Source of the DNA: Marinobacter sp. JH2
GTDB lineage: Bacteria > Pseudomonadota > Gammaproteobacteria > Pseudomonadales > Oleiphilaceae
Assembly (NCBI RefSeq): GCF_004353225.1
Contig: NZ_CP037934.1
Location: 3,410,001-3,474,000 of the forward strand
Length of the DNA: 64,000 bases
Reading direction: 5' to 3'
Shown piece by piece: positions 47,055-54,584 of the stretch. The position numbers and the translations under genes were made by a program. The stretch's first letter is position 1; every line of letters starts with the position of its first letter. Below the pieces are notes generated by a model. The model saw only the letters and a program-made list of their open reading frames with translations, was not told the origin of the DNA and searched no databases.

Positions 47055-47858
47055 TCAGGGCAGTACTTCCACCTTTACCTCAATCGACTGGTTGTCGGCT
47101 TGCTTGCCGTTTGCCCGATAGATAATGCCGTCTCGCTGGTGTGTTTCCTCCGTCCGAGTGCCGCCAAGTTCAACCCACTGCCCGGGTGGAACCCGGCGTA
47201 TGGTCATCAAAGCTTCGGTTTCATAGCCTTCCAGTGCGGCCGGATCTTCTTCAAAGGAAACGATATTCAGCTCGATGGCTTGGCCCGATATGGCCTGTGG
47301 GCTCACCACGAAGCCGCTTCGGGTTTTGACCTTTTCCAGAATCAACGCCGGGTTTCGGCCACCCTGAACGGCGAATGGCAAGCTGCGCACGCTGCCCGAC
47401 GTGATGTGCGCTGACTGGCCGTCTTGAACGATCAGCTGACGAGTCGTGTTGGAATTCGTGCTGTAGGTGCGGCTTTGCACACTGGCGTTCGCTTTGTTGT
47501 TTGAAAAACTGACGCCGGCCCCTGATTGTTTACCTCCGATGTCCTGTCGGTAGCGAACGCTGATGCGCATTTGAATCGGTGCTACGTCCATGGTGTTCAC
47601 CAATGTGCCAATTTCGTCCAGCAGTTCCGGTTCTCCTCGAACCACTAGTTGCAGGCCCCGCGCTGTCACAGTAACGGGAGCTTGTTGATAGAGCGCACGA
47701 ATTTGTTGGGAGACAGCTTCAGCGGTCCTGTTTTCCAGCTGATAAATGCGGGCTTCGGGTTCTGCCTGAACGTTGGCAGCAAATACGGACAATACCAGCA
47801 GGCAAGTCATCCCTAAGACTTGAAAACGGATGAACCGGCTCAGTTTTTCGATATTCAT
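47055..47858 (-). CDS. Secretin-like exported protein (N-domain plus short secretin region)
   Basis: A 267-residue exported protein: signal peptide (about 1-33), a GspD/PilQ-type N1 fold (YQLENRTAEAVSQQIRALYQQAPVTVTARGLQLVVRGEPELLDEIGTLVNTMD, about 38-90), then a beta-rich stretch recalling the start of a secretin domain. At 267 residues it is too short for a pore-forming secretin and no pilus or secretion genes are nearby. The ATG at 47858 has GGAGG 5 nt upstream. Role unknown. Confidence 0.7.
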   Translation of the reverse strand: MNIEKLSRFIRFQVLGMTCLLVLSVFAANVQAEPEARIYQLENRTAEAVSQQIRALYQQAPVTVTARGLQLVVRGEPELLDEIGTLVNTMDVAPIQMRISVRYRQDIGGKQSGAGVSFSNNKANASVQSRTYSTNSNTTRQLIVQDGQSAHITSGSVRSLPFAVQGGRNPALILEKVKTRSGFVVSPQAISGQAIELNIVSFEEDPAALEGYETEALMTIRRVPPGQWVELGGTRTEETHQRDGIIYRANGKQADNQSIEVKVEVLP

Positions 47859-47887
47859 GCAGACCTCCACAATCCTTGATGCCGACA

Positions 47888-47908
47888 GCTGATGATAAAA
47901 TAATCAGC
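47888..47908. promoter_or_regulatory. 21-bp near-perfect palindrome upstream of DAHP synthase promoter
   Basis: GCTGAT...ATCAGC with matching inner AT pairs, one mismatch pair, centred at 47898. It sits between the divergent secretin-like gene (start 47858) and the -35 at 47917. A repressor site for either gene is possible. It does not match the TyrR consensus. Confidence 0.45.
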
Positions 47909-47916
47909 ATTGCCGG

Positions 47917-47946
47917 TTGCCAACCCTAAAACCGTGGGTATATAGT
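47917..47946 (+). promoter_or_regulatory. Promoter of the DAHP synthase leader transcript
   Basis: -35 TTGCCA (47917-47922), 18-bp spacer, -10 TATAGT (47941-47946). Transcription should begin near 47953, giving a leader of about 270 nt before the structural gene. Confidence 0.6.
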
Positions 47947-48013
47947 AAAAAGCATGAAGACACTACACGCAGCCTGTCAATTGAATGTTCTGAAAGCTTT
48001 CGGTGAAAAACTG

Positions 48014-48091
48014 ATGGCTTCCGGTTCGGCTGTGTTTTTTTGGTGGTTTGGTTATGGCTTTTATTTTAGCCAGAGCTCGGGCCGCCCATAA
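48014..48091 (+). CDS. Leader peptide rich in Phe, Trp and Tyr (attenuator control)
   Basis: A 25-codon reading frame beginning ATG GCT, with GGTGA 7 nt upstream, encoding MASGSAVFFWWFGYGFYF and then SQSSGRP before TAA. Residues 8-18 contain five Phe, two Trp and two Tyr, far beyond chance, as expected of a leader peptide whose translation senses aromatic aminoacyl-tRNA. The frame can extend upstream to an ATG at 47954, but that lies at the predicted transcript start. It is followed by a 7-bp hairpin and a strong terminator before the DAHP synthase gene, so stalling at aromatic codons should favour read-through. Confidence 0.82.
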   Translation: MASGSAVFFWWFGYGFYFSQSSGRP

Positions 48092-48120
48092 GATCTTCAT
48101 CGACCGAATTTAGCGAGGAA

Positions 48121-48194
48121 GGCAGCCCGGCAAACAACCCAGGCTGCCACCGGACTCAAAAAGCCCCGACTGGTAGCCCAGCCGGGGCTTTTTT
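48121..48194 (+). terminator. Attenuator: hairpin pair ending in an intrinsic terminator
   Basis: GGCAGCC (48121-48127) pairs perfectly with GGCTGCC (48142-48148). Then AAAAAGCCCCG (48158-48168) pairs with CGGGGCTTTTT (48183-48193), with an inner CTGG/CCAG extension and four-base loop, followed by T residues: a strong intrinsic terminator. CGGGCCGCC at the end of the leader frame (48078-48087) can pair with the 48121 arm, and 48142-48148 can pair with 48172-48178, giving competing folds. Confidence 0.78.
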
Positions 48195-48226
48195 GATTCT
48201 GACTTAGGGAAAACGGGAACACGGAT

Positions 48227-49279
48227 ATGAACATGCCTCTGAAAACTGAAACGTTGGACTCAGTATCGTCGACCACTTGCCAGCCTCGTCAGGAAGCGAA
48301 GCTGCCAACCGCCAATGAGCTGCGCCAACAGTTTCCTGCCGGCGAGCCTCTGACCCGGGCCATCGCTGGCTACCGAGAGCAGATTCGCAATGTGCTGAAG
48401 GGTGAAGACCCGCGCACGCTGATCGTTATCGGGCCTTGCTCGATTCACGATGAACAGGCTGCGTTGGATTACGGCACCAAGCTGAAAGCGCTCGCGGATG
48501 AGGTCAGTGACCGGTTCCTGATTGTGATGCGCGCGTACCTCGAAAAACCTCGCACCACGGTGGGTTGGAAAGGGCTGTTGTACGACCCGGCGCGCACCGG
48601 AGAGGGCGATTTGAATCAGGGGCTGGTGCGTTCCCGAAAGTTGCTGTTGGCGCTGTCTGAACTGGGTTTGCCGCTGGCCACCGAAGCCTTGAGCCCGTTC
48701 ATGATGGATTACCTTGGCGATTTGGTGAGCTGGACGGCCATTGGCGCTCGCACCACTGAATCACAGATTCACCGCGAGCTGGTCAGCGGGTTGCCCATGC
48801 CTACCGGTTTCAAGAACGGCACCGACGGTGGCGTGTCTGTGGCGATCAACGCCATGAAATCGGCGGCGCACAGCCATCATCACATGGGCATTTCCCACTC
48901 GGGCGCGCCGGCGATGATCACTACGACCGGAAACCCGGATACCCATCTGGTGCTGCGTGGTGGCCGAGGTGTCACTAACTACGATGAGACAAGCATTGCT
49001 CGAGCGGTGAAGGAATTGCAAAGCGCCGGTGTGTCAGCATCAGTGATGGTGGATTGCAGCCATGATAACGCCTGCAAACAGGCGGAACGGCAAGTCGAGA
49101 TTGCCCATGAGGTGATGGCGCAGAAGCGTAATGGCAACAGCCACATCAAGGGCTTGATGCTGGAGAGCTTCCTGGCCTTCGGCCGTCAGGACGACGGCGA
49201 AGACCTGGTTTACGGCTGCTCGATTACTGACCCGTGCCTGGGGTGGGAGCAGACAGAGGCTCTGATCCGCTCACTGTAG
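48227..49279 (+). CDS. 3-deoxy-7-phosphoheptulonate synthase (DAHP synthase, AroF/G/H type)
   Basis: First step of the shikimate pathway, joining PEP and erythrose 4-phosphate. The 350-residue type I enzyme has TLIVIGPCSIHD (metal-binding Cys, about 62-73), VGWKGLLYDP, GARTTESQ, GFKNGTDG, and VMVDCSHDNACK, all typical of AroF/G/H. Which amino acid feeds back is not deducible. An aromatic leader peptide and terminator lie upstream, so transcription attenuation is expected. Its 3' end overlaps the convergent LysE gene by 56 bp. Confidence 0.95.
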   Translation: MNMPLKTETLDSVSSTTCQPRQEAKLPTANELRQQFPAGEPLTRAIAGYREQIRNVLKGEDPRTLIVIGPCSIHDEQAALDYGTKLKALADEVSDRFLIVMRAYLEKPRTTVGWKGLLYDPARTGEGDLNQGLVRSRKLLLALSELGLPLATEALSPFMMDYLGDLVSWTAIGARTTESQIHRELVSGLPMPTGFKNGTDGGVSVAINAMKSAAHSHHHMGISHSGAPAMITTTGNPDTHLVLRGGRGVTNYDETSIARAVKELQSAGVSASVMVDCSHDNACKQAERQVEIAHEVMAQKRNGNSHIKGLMLESFLAFGRQDDGEDLVYGCSITDPCLGWEQTEALIRSL

Positions 49280-49895
49280 AAAACAGCAACTGCCCGGCCA
49301 GCAGCACCAGAACACCGCCCATGACCCTGTCCAGCCAGTGTCCGAACCGGTTGAAGCCCCGGCGGACACGGGGGTGGGTGAAGAACAGCGCCACCAAGGT
49401 AAACCACAAGCCGGTGGCTATTGCCATGTAGAGGCCGTAGCCGGCCTGAAGCAGCACCGGTGTCCCCGGGTTGATGATCACGGAAAACAAGGACACGAAA
49501 AACAGCGTCGCTTTCGGGTTAAGCACGTTGGTCAGGAAACCGAGGCGGAACGCCGCCCAACCTGACTGCACCTTGCCATTCTTTGTTTCGACATGAACGC
49601 CGCCGGGCTTGGCCCGCAAACAGTGCCAGGCGATCCACAACAAATACAGAGCACCCACAATCTTCAGCACGGTAAACAGCATCACCGATTGCTGAATGAT
49701 CAACCCGATGCCCAGTAGCGAATAGCCAACGTGCAGCAAAATGCCCAGACCGATCCCGACGGCACTGAGCATCGCGTTTCGGCGTGATTGGGTGATGGCC
49801 TGGCGCAGCATCACCGCGAAGTCTGGCCCGGGGCTGGCAACGGCCAACAGATGAATCAATGCCACGGTAAGAAATTCCAGCCAGTAATCCTGCAC
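49224..49895 (-). CDS. LysE/RhtB family amino-acid exporter
   Basis: A 223-residue inner-membrane exporter with six hydrophobic helices and the family signature VASPGPDFAVMLRQAITQSRRNAMLSAVGIGLG (about 19-51) followed by NPKATLFFVSLF. Start is GTG with GGAG 8 nt upstream. Substrate unknown. Its C-terminal tail (about 18 residues) is encoded over the end of the DAHP synthase gene on the opposite strand. Confidence 0.9.
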   Translation of the reverse strand: MQDYWLEFLTVALIHLLAVASPGPDFAVMLRQAITQSRRNAMLSAVGIGLGILLHVGYSLLGIGLIIQQSVMLFTVLKIVGALYLLWIAWHCLRAKPGGVHVETKNGKVQSGWAAFRLGFLTNVLNPKATLFFVSLFSVIINPGTPVLLQAGYGLYMAIATGLWFTLVALFFTHPRVRRGFNRFGHWLDRVMGGVLVLLAGQLLFSTVSGSEPLSAPTPGTGQ

Positions 49896-50031
49896 CTGTT
49901 GTCTCCATCCTGGTTAAACCCGAAAGCATAAGCGGATTTTTTATCGTTTTCACCTGTCATGAGTCAATATGCTTCTATACTCGAAGCGTAAGTTATAGAA
50001 AACTCAGCGAAATGTTGTTTGAGGAGGCCTG

Positions 50032-51471
50032 ATGGAAAAGCGTGAAGTCGATGTGGCCATTATCGGTGCCGGTACCGCAGGTATGGTGGCTTACCAGCGG
50101 GCACGAAAGAAAACCGACAAGGTGGTGTTGATCGAGGGCAAACAGTACGGCACCACCTGTGCGCGAGTGGGCTGTATGCCCAGTAAACTGCTGATCGCTG
50201 CTGCCGAAAGCGCCCATAATGCGGGCCAGGCTGGTCAGTTTGGTGTGCAGGTTGCCGGCATCAAGATTGATGGCCGCCAGGTGATGGCACGCGTGCGCAA
50301 CGAACGTGACCGGTTTGTGCAATCGGTGGTTCGGTCCATGGAAAATCAGCCAGAGGAACTGCGGTTGATGGGCCATGCTCGCTTTGTGGACCCGCACCGT
50401 TTGATTGTCGGCGAAGACACCGAGGTGATCGCTGATCGCATTGTGATAGCCACGGGGTCGCGGCCCAACGTCCCGGACATGTTTAACGGTGCGAAAGATC
50501 GGTTGGTGGTGAACGATGATATTTTCAGCTGGGACGACCTTCCGGAATCGGTGGCCGTGTTTGGCCCCGGCATAATCGGTGTGGAGCTGGGGCAGGCGCT
50601 GAGCCGGCTAGGTGTTCGCATTCGGCTGTTTGGCGTGAGCGGCGGCATTGGCGGCATTCGCGATGAGAAAATCCGTGATTATGCGCTACAAACGTTTGGT
50701 GAGGAGTTCCCGCTGAGCACGAAGGCTGAAACGAAGCGAATCGAGCGCACTGAAACTGGGGTACAGATCACCTGGGTGGAAAACGGGCAGGAGCACAAGG
50801 ATACGTTCGAGTATCTGTTGGCGGCGACAGGGCGGCGGCCGAATATCGATAACCTTGATATCCAGAACGCGGGCATCGAGCTGGACGACCGCGGCATGCC
50901 AGATGTTGACCCCAATACCATGCGCTGCGGCGATAGCCATATTTTTCTGGTCGGTGATGTCAACAACGAGCGCCCTTTGCTGCATGAAGCCGCAGACGAA
51001 GGCCGCATAGCCGGAGATAACGCCGGTAGCTGGCCCGATGTACGCGCGGTCATCCGAAAGGCCTCGATGGGGGTGGTATTTACCGACCCCCAGATTGCTT
51101 CTGTCGGCTTAAGCATTCACGACGTCGATAAAAAATGCGAGGGCTGTTTTGCCGTTGGAGAGGTCAGCTTTGAAGATCAGGGCCGCAGTAAGGTGATCGG
51201 TAAGAATCGCGGCTTGTTGCGGCTGTACGGCGAACACCGAACCGGATTGTTTCTGGGTGCCGAGATGTTTGGCCCGGCAGCTGAACACATCGCGCATTTG
51301 TTGGCCTGGTGTGTTCAAAAACGGATGACCGTTAGCGAGATGCTGGCGATGCCGTTTTACCACCCGGTTATTGAAGAAGGCTTAAGAACCGCCCTGAAAA
51401 ACCTTCTTTACCATTTGGAGGAAGGGCCGGAAGCGGTCGATGAGTGCATGGACTGTGGCCCGGGCAGTTAG
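50032..51471 (+). CDS. Dihydrolipoamide-dehydrogenase-like flavoprotein
   Basis: A 479-residue class I pyridine-nucleotide disulfide oxidoreductase: FAD motif AIIGAGTAGMVA (9-20), redox disulfide CARVGCMPSK (Cys43, Cys48), NAD(P) domain AVFGPGIIGVELG, second FAD motif IFLVGDVNNERPLLHEA and a C-terminal dimer domain with YHPVIEEGL supplying the catalytic His-Glu. A cysteine pair at the extreme C-terminus (ECMDCG) is unusual. No 2-oxoacid dehydrogenase genes are adjacent, so it may serve another disulfide substrate. Confidence 0.88.
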   Translation: MEKREVDVAIIGAGTAGMVAYQRARKKTDKVVLIEGKQYGTTCARVGCMPSKLLIAAAESAHNAGQAGQFGVQVAGIKIDGRQVMARVRNERDRFVQSVVRSMENQPEELRLMGHARFVDPHRLIVGEDTEVIADRIVIATGSRPNVPDMFNGAKDRLVVNDDIFSWDDLPESVAVFGPGIIGVELGQALSRLGVRIRLFGVSGGIGGIRDEKIRDYALQTFGEEFPLSTKAETKRIERTETGVQITWVENGQEHKDTFEYLLAATGRRPNIDNLDIQNAGIELDDRGMPDVDPNTMRCGDSHIFLVGDVNNERPLLHEAADEGRIAGDNAGSWPDVRAVIRKASMGVVFTDPQIASVGLSIHDVDKKCEGCFAVGEVSFEDQGRSKVIGKNRGLLRLYGEHRTGLFLGAEMFGPAAEHIAHLLAWCVQKRMTVSEMLAMPFYHPVIEEGLRTALKNLLYHLEEGPEAVDECMDCGPGS

Positions 51472-51767
51472 CCCGGGTTTGACGCTGTCGACCAGCCGGA
51501 TGGTGGCGTGGGCTGAAAACGGTTTTCAGCTGAAGTGGTTGAATTCCGGCTGTGGCGTGCCCACATCTTTTCATGGAAGAAGTAAGCAACGGTATTGATG
51601 GCCGGCTCCACCATGGCGATCAGCCCACCGATTAAAAGATCGCCGGTTAACAGGTAAGCGACGGAGAACGCAACGGTGAAGTGAGTGACCGCAAACGTGA
51701 TGGTTTTCAGCAGCGATTGGTCAACGTGTGATCCGTGATTGTGAACAAAGTGTTTTAACGCGCTCAT
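51468..51767 (-). CDS. DUF2061 family membrane protein
   Basis: A 99-residue protein with two hydrophobic helices (about 20-40 and 44-62) and the DUF2061 pattern SLLKTITFAVTHFTVAFSVAYLLTGD with the ending EPAINTVAYFFHEKMWAR. The last 25 residues are polar and family-atypical. It overlaps the end of the convergent flavoprotein gene by 4 bp. Function unknown. Confidence 0.83.
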   Translation of the reverse strand: MSALKHFVHNHGSHVDQSLLKTITFAVTHFTVAFSVAYLLTGDLLIGGLIAMVEPAINTVAYFFHEKMWARHSRNSTTSAENRFQPTPPSGWSTASNPG

Positions 51768-51850
51768 GACTTTCTCCGCGAGGATGATGTGTTAACGTCA
51801 TTACAAGATAAATGAGAGCGTTTCTCAAATAGAATGTTCAGGTGAATTTG

Positions 51851-51865
51851 ATAGTGCAGGCCTAT
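51851..51865 (+). promoter_or_regulatory. Possible OxyR-type site upstream of dps
   Basis: ATAGTGCAGGCCTAT fits the ATAG-N7-CTAT half-motif of OxyR. A second half-motif at the expected spacing is not clear (GGAT...TGGT), so the call is tentative. It lies about 125 bp before the Dps gene. Confidence 0.35.
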
Positions 51866-51989
51866 AGGTTTTGGATAAGTTTATGGTCATTCACTATCGA
51901 TGCGATTGGAGAACTAAACTTCAATAGCGCAACAAATGGGCTTATTGTTTTAGCTATCGAAAGCCCAAAATAAAACCAGGAGGTTCATC

Positions 51990-52463
51990 ATGGGTAAGAA
52001 TTTTATCGGTCTTGATACAGCACAAACGCAGAAGCTGGCGGATTCCCTGAACGGGCTTTTAGCGAACTACCAGATTTTTTACATGAACGTTCGCGGATAC
52101 CACTGGAACATCAAGGGCGAGAACTTCTTCGAGCTGCACGCGAAGTTTGAAGAACTGTACGACGATCTGCTGCTTAAAATTGATGAAATCGCCGAGCGCG
52201 TTCTGACGTTGGGCCACGTTCCTGCTCACGCTTACAGCACATACATTGAGCAGTCGGAAGTAGCTGAGCGCAAGAACGTGTCGGATGGCAAAGAAGCCGT
52301 TAGCAACATTGTGGATAGCTTCAGTAAGCTGATCGCAAAACAGCGTGACATTCTTAGCCTTGCCGGCGAATCTGACGACGAAGGCACGGCTGCGCTGATG
52401 AGCGATTACATTTCAGAGCAGGAAAAAACGGTCTGGATGTACCGGAGCTACTTGGGCCACTAA
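51990..52463 (+). CDS. dps: Dps family DNA-binding ferritin
   Basis: A 157-residue ferritin-like protein that stores iron oxidised with H2O2 and shields DNA. The dinuclear ferroxidase signature is present: YHWNIKGENFFELHAKFEELYDDLLLKIDEIAER (about 36-70) supplying His and Asp/Glu ligands. The short N-terminus lacks a Lys-rich tail, so DNA binding may be weak. AGGAGG lies about 9 nt before the ATG. Followed by a strong terminator, so a single-gene transcript. Confidence 0.93.
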   Translation: MGKNFIGLDTAQTQKLADSLNGLLANYQIFYMNVRGYHWNIKGENFFELHAKFEELYDDLLLKIDEIAERVLTLGHVPAHAYSTYIEQSEVAERKNVSDGKEAVSNIVDSFSKLIAKQRDILSLAGESDDEGTAALMSDYISEQEKTVWMYRSYLGH

Positions 52464-52486
52464 ACCCGGTAAAGCGACGGCATCTC

Positions 52487-52517
52487 AAATGGCGGCTCTT
52501 GGAGCCGCCATTTTTTT
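52487..52517 (+). terminator. Intrinsic terminator of dps
   Basis: AAATGGCGGCTC (52487-52498) and its exact complement (52502-52513) with a 3-nt loop, followed by a run of T. A 12-bp perfect stem. Confidence 0.9.
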
Positions 52518-52552
52518 GTGTGTCTTCAACTTGACTTATTTTCGCCCCTTTT

Positions 52553-52570
52553 CTGTCACCTGTTTGCCAT
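52553..52570 (+). promoter_or_regulatory. Candidate Pho box before choice-of-anchor I gene
   Basis: CTGTCAC-CTGT-TTGCCAT: two 7-base units 11 bp apart, matching CTGTCAT at 6 and 5 of 7 positions. It lies 47 bp upstream of the start codon. The -10 is not obvious. Confidence 0.5.
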
Positions 52571-52617
52571 AGGGTGGGACGTCATTTAAACAACGTCGAC
52601 TCAAACCCGAGGTAAAC

Positions 52618-54288
52618 ATGATTTTTCAACGTGCTCTCCTGACTTCCGCCATTCTCGCTGCAGCGGGCAGCCTTGCAGCCTGTGCAGTCGACACTGACTC
52701 TCGGGGCAACGCTGAAGTGCCCGGGCTGATTGAGCTGAGTGTGCTGGGCAGCTATGTACCAGAAGGCGATGTGTTTGATGAAAGTGCGGCGGAAATCATC
52801 GCGCACGATCCCTCTCACCAGCGGCTGTTTGTGGTTAACGCCAAGGCTGCCACGGTGGATGTGCTGGATATTAGCAACCCGGCGACTCCTGCACTGATCG
52901 ACACCATCGACGCCAGCCGGGAAGGGGCGTCTGCCAACAGTGTCGCGGTCTATGGGGATCTGGTGGCGGTAGCCATTGAAGCGGAAGTGAAGCAGGCGAA
53001 AGGCAAGGTCGTGTTCTACGACTCATCCGACTTGTCCAAAGTGGGTGAGGTGACGATGGGTGCGCTGCCAGACATGGTGACTTTTACCCGCGATGGTCAA
53101 AAAGTATTGGTAGCTAACGAGGGCGAACCGAGCGATGACTACACCACAGACCCAGAAGGTTCCGTGAGCGTGATCGACCTTGCCAAAGGCGTTGCAAACG
53201 CTACGGTAAAAACCGCGGACTTCCGTGCCTACAACGGTCGTGAGCAGGAACTGCGTGAGTCCGGTATTCGTATTTTCGGACCGGATGCTTCAGCCGCCCA
53301 GGATTTCGAACCAGAGTACATTGCGGTGTCCCAAGACAATACCCGTGCTTGGGTAACTCTGCAGGAGAACAACGCGGTGGCTGTTCTGGATATTGAGGCC
53401 GCTCGGATTGTCGAAGTTCTGCCGCTGGGCTTCAAAGATCATCGCCTGCTTGGTAATGAGATGGATGCCAGTAACAAGGATGGCGGTATCAACCTTCAGA
53501 ACTGGCCTGTTAAAGGTATGTATCAGCCCGATGCGATTGCCAGCTATGGCTACAACGGCAAGACCTATTACATTACCGCCAACGAAGGTGACTCTCGGGA
53601 TTACGATGGCTTCAGCGAAGAATACCGGGTCAAAGACCTGCAGCTGAGCGAGGCGTTCGGTACCGAGGCCCAGCGCAAGGAACTACAGAACAGCGCCAAT
53701 CTGGGCCGCCTGAAAGTGACCTCTACCATGGGCGTGGTCAACGGCTGTGATCCCGCCAACAGTGCTACTGATGTGGAGAAAGACTGTGTGTTCGGTGAGC
53801 TGTACAGCTACGGCGTCCGTTCTTTCTCTATCTGGAATGAGCAGGGCCAGCGGGTGTTCGATTCCGGCAATGACTTTGAGCGCATTACCGCCAATCTGAT
53901 CCCTGAAGGCTTTAATGCGACCAACGATGAAAACGGCGCCGATGACCGTTCAGACGACAAAGGTCCGGAGCCGGAAGCGGTCACCATTGGCGAGATCAAC
54001 GGCCAGAACTATGCTTTTATCGGCCTGGAACGGGTTGGTGGCATCATGGTGTACAACGTGACCAACCCCCAGAGCCCTCAGTTTGTGCAGTACCTGAACA
54101 ACCGGGATTTCTCTGCCGACAAGGCGGCGGTGGAGGCCGGCCAAGCCGGTGACCTGGGCCCGGAAGGCCTGGCCTTTATCCGCGCCGAAGACAGCCCCAA
54201 TGGCCAGCCGATTCTGGCGGTCGGCAACGAAGTCAGCGGAACCACCACGCTTTACGGTATCGATGTCATCGGTGCACTCGCAAAATAA
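52618..54288 (+). CDS. Choice-of-anchor I family lipoprotein (beta-propeller)
   Basis: A 556-residue exported lipoprotein: signal with lipobox SLAAC (Cys22), then a WD/YVTN-like beta-propeller of repeated units (AEIIAHDPSHQRLFVVNAKAATVDVLDISNP, PDMVTFTRDGQKVLVANEGEPSDDY, PEYIAVSQDNTRAWVTLQENNAVAVLDI, YGYNGKTYYITANEGDSRDYDGF, GPEPEAVTIGEINGQNYAFIGLERVGGIMVYNV). Acidic, as in marine extracellular proteins. The family includes alkaline-phosphatase-like proteins, but the catalytic role is not established. GAGGT lies 6 nt before the ATG, and a Pho-box-like site is upstream. Ends before a 12-bp hairpin. Confidence 0.85.
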   Translation: MIFQRALLTSAILAAAGSLAACAVDTDSRGNAEVPGLIELSVLGSYVPEGDVFDESAAEIIAHDPSHQRLFVVNAKAATVDVLDISNPATPALIDTIDASREGASANSVAVYGDLVAVAIEAEVKQAKGKVVFYDSSDLSKVGEVTMGALPDMVTFTRDGQKVLVANEGEPSDDYTTDPEGSVSVIDLAKGVANATVKTADFRAYNGREQELRESGIRIFGPDASAAQDFEPEYIAVSQDNTRAWVTLQENNAVAVLDIEAARIVEVLPLGFKDHRLLGNEMDASNKDGGINLQNWPVKGMYQPDAIASYGYNGKTYYITANEGDSRDYDGFSEEYRVKDLQLSEAFGTEAQRKELQNSANLGRLKVTSTMGVVNGCDPANSATDVEKDCVFGELYSYGVRSFSIWNEQGQRVFDSGNDFERITANLIPEGFNATNDENGADDRSDDKGPEPEAVTIGEINGQNYAFIGLERVGGIMVYNVTNPQSPQFVQYLNNRDFSADKAAVEAGQAGDLGPEGLAFIRAEDSPNGQPILAVGNEVSGTTTLYGIDVIGALAK

Positions 54289-54303
54289 ACAGGCTTTCTT
54301 GCA

Positions 54304-54337
54304 GAACAAAACCGCGCCTCAGGGTGCGGTTTTGTTC
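54304..54337 (+). terminator. Hairpin after choice-of-anchor I gene
   Basis: GAACAAAACCGC (54304-54315) and its exact complement (54326-54337), 10-nt loop; the descending arm is T-rich (GTTTTGTTC). Probable terminator. Confidence 0.75.
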
Positions 54338-54402
54338 GTTATGGCGTTGGAGAAATCAGGCCAAAGGGCGTATGAATCTCAAAAAAACGGTTTTATAACA
54401 AT

Positions 54403-54436
54403 CTGTAATAGTCCTGTCATAACCCCCCTCCATAGT
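54403..54436 (+). promoter_or_regulatory. Strong Pho box and -10 before the DUF2057-porin genes
   Basis: CTGTAAT-AGTC-CTGTCAT (54403-54420) matches the Pho box at 13 of 14 conserved positions with exact 11-bp spacing. Ten bases later is CATAGT (54431-54436), a good -10. The spacing is that of PhoB-activated promoters, where the Pho box replaces the -35. Confidence 0.75.
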
Positions 54437-54462
54437 GTCGTCTCAATTGAGTTAACACCTGT

Positions 54463-54503
54463 GCCGGGCGTGCCCCGGCTGTTTTAAGCGGCAGACGCTT
54501 AAA
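54463..54503 (+). other. Two hairpins in the 5' leader of the DUF2057 gene
   Basis: GCCGGG/CCCGGC (54463-54468 with 54474-54479) and TTTAAGCG/CGCTTAAA (54483-54490 with 54496-54503). They lie in the presumed 140-nt untranslated leader. They may control RNA stability or weakly terminate. Confidence 0.5.
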
Positions 54504-54584
54504 CGAGTGGGTGAAACCTGTTTTTAACAATCAGCGGTTAGCCTGCTCGCAGAAGTGGCCGAGACCGCAAACTGGATTCAAAGC

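Noticed and set aside
47954..48013. Extension of the leader peptide to an ATG at 47954
   Set aside because: That ATG sits at the predicted transcription start with no ribosome site, so the start at 48014 is preferred.
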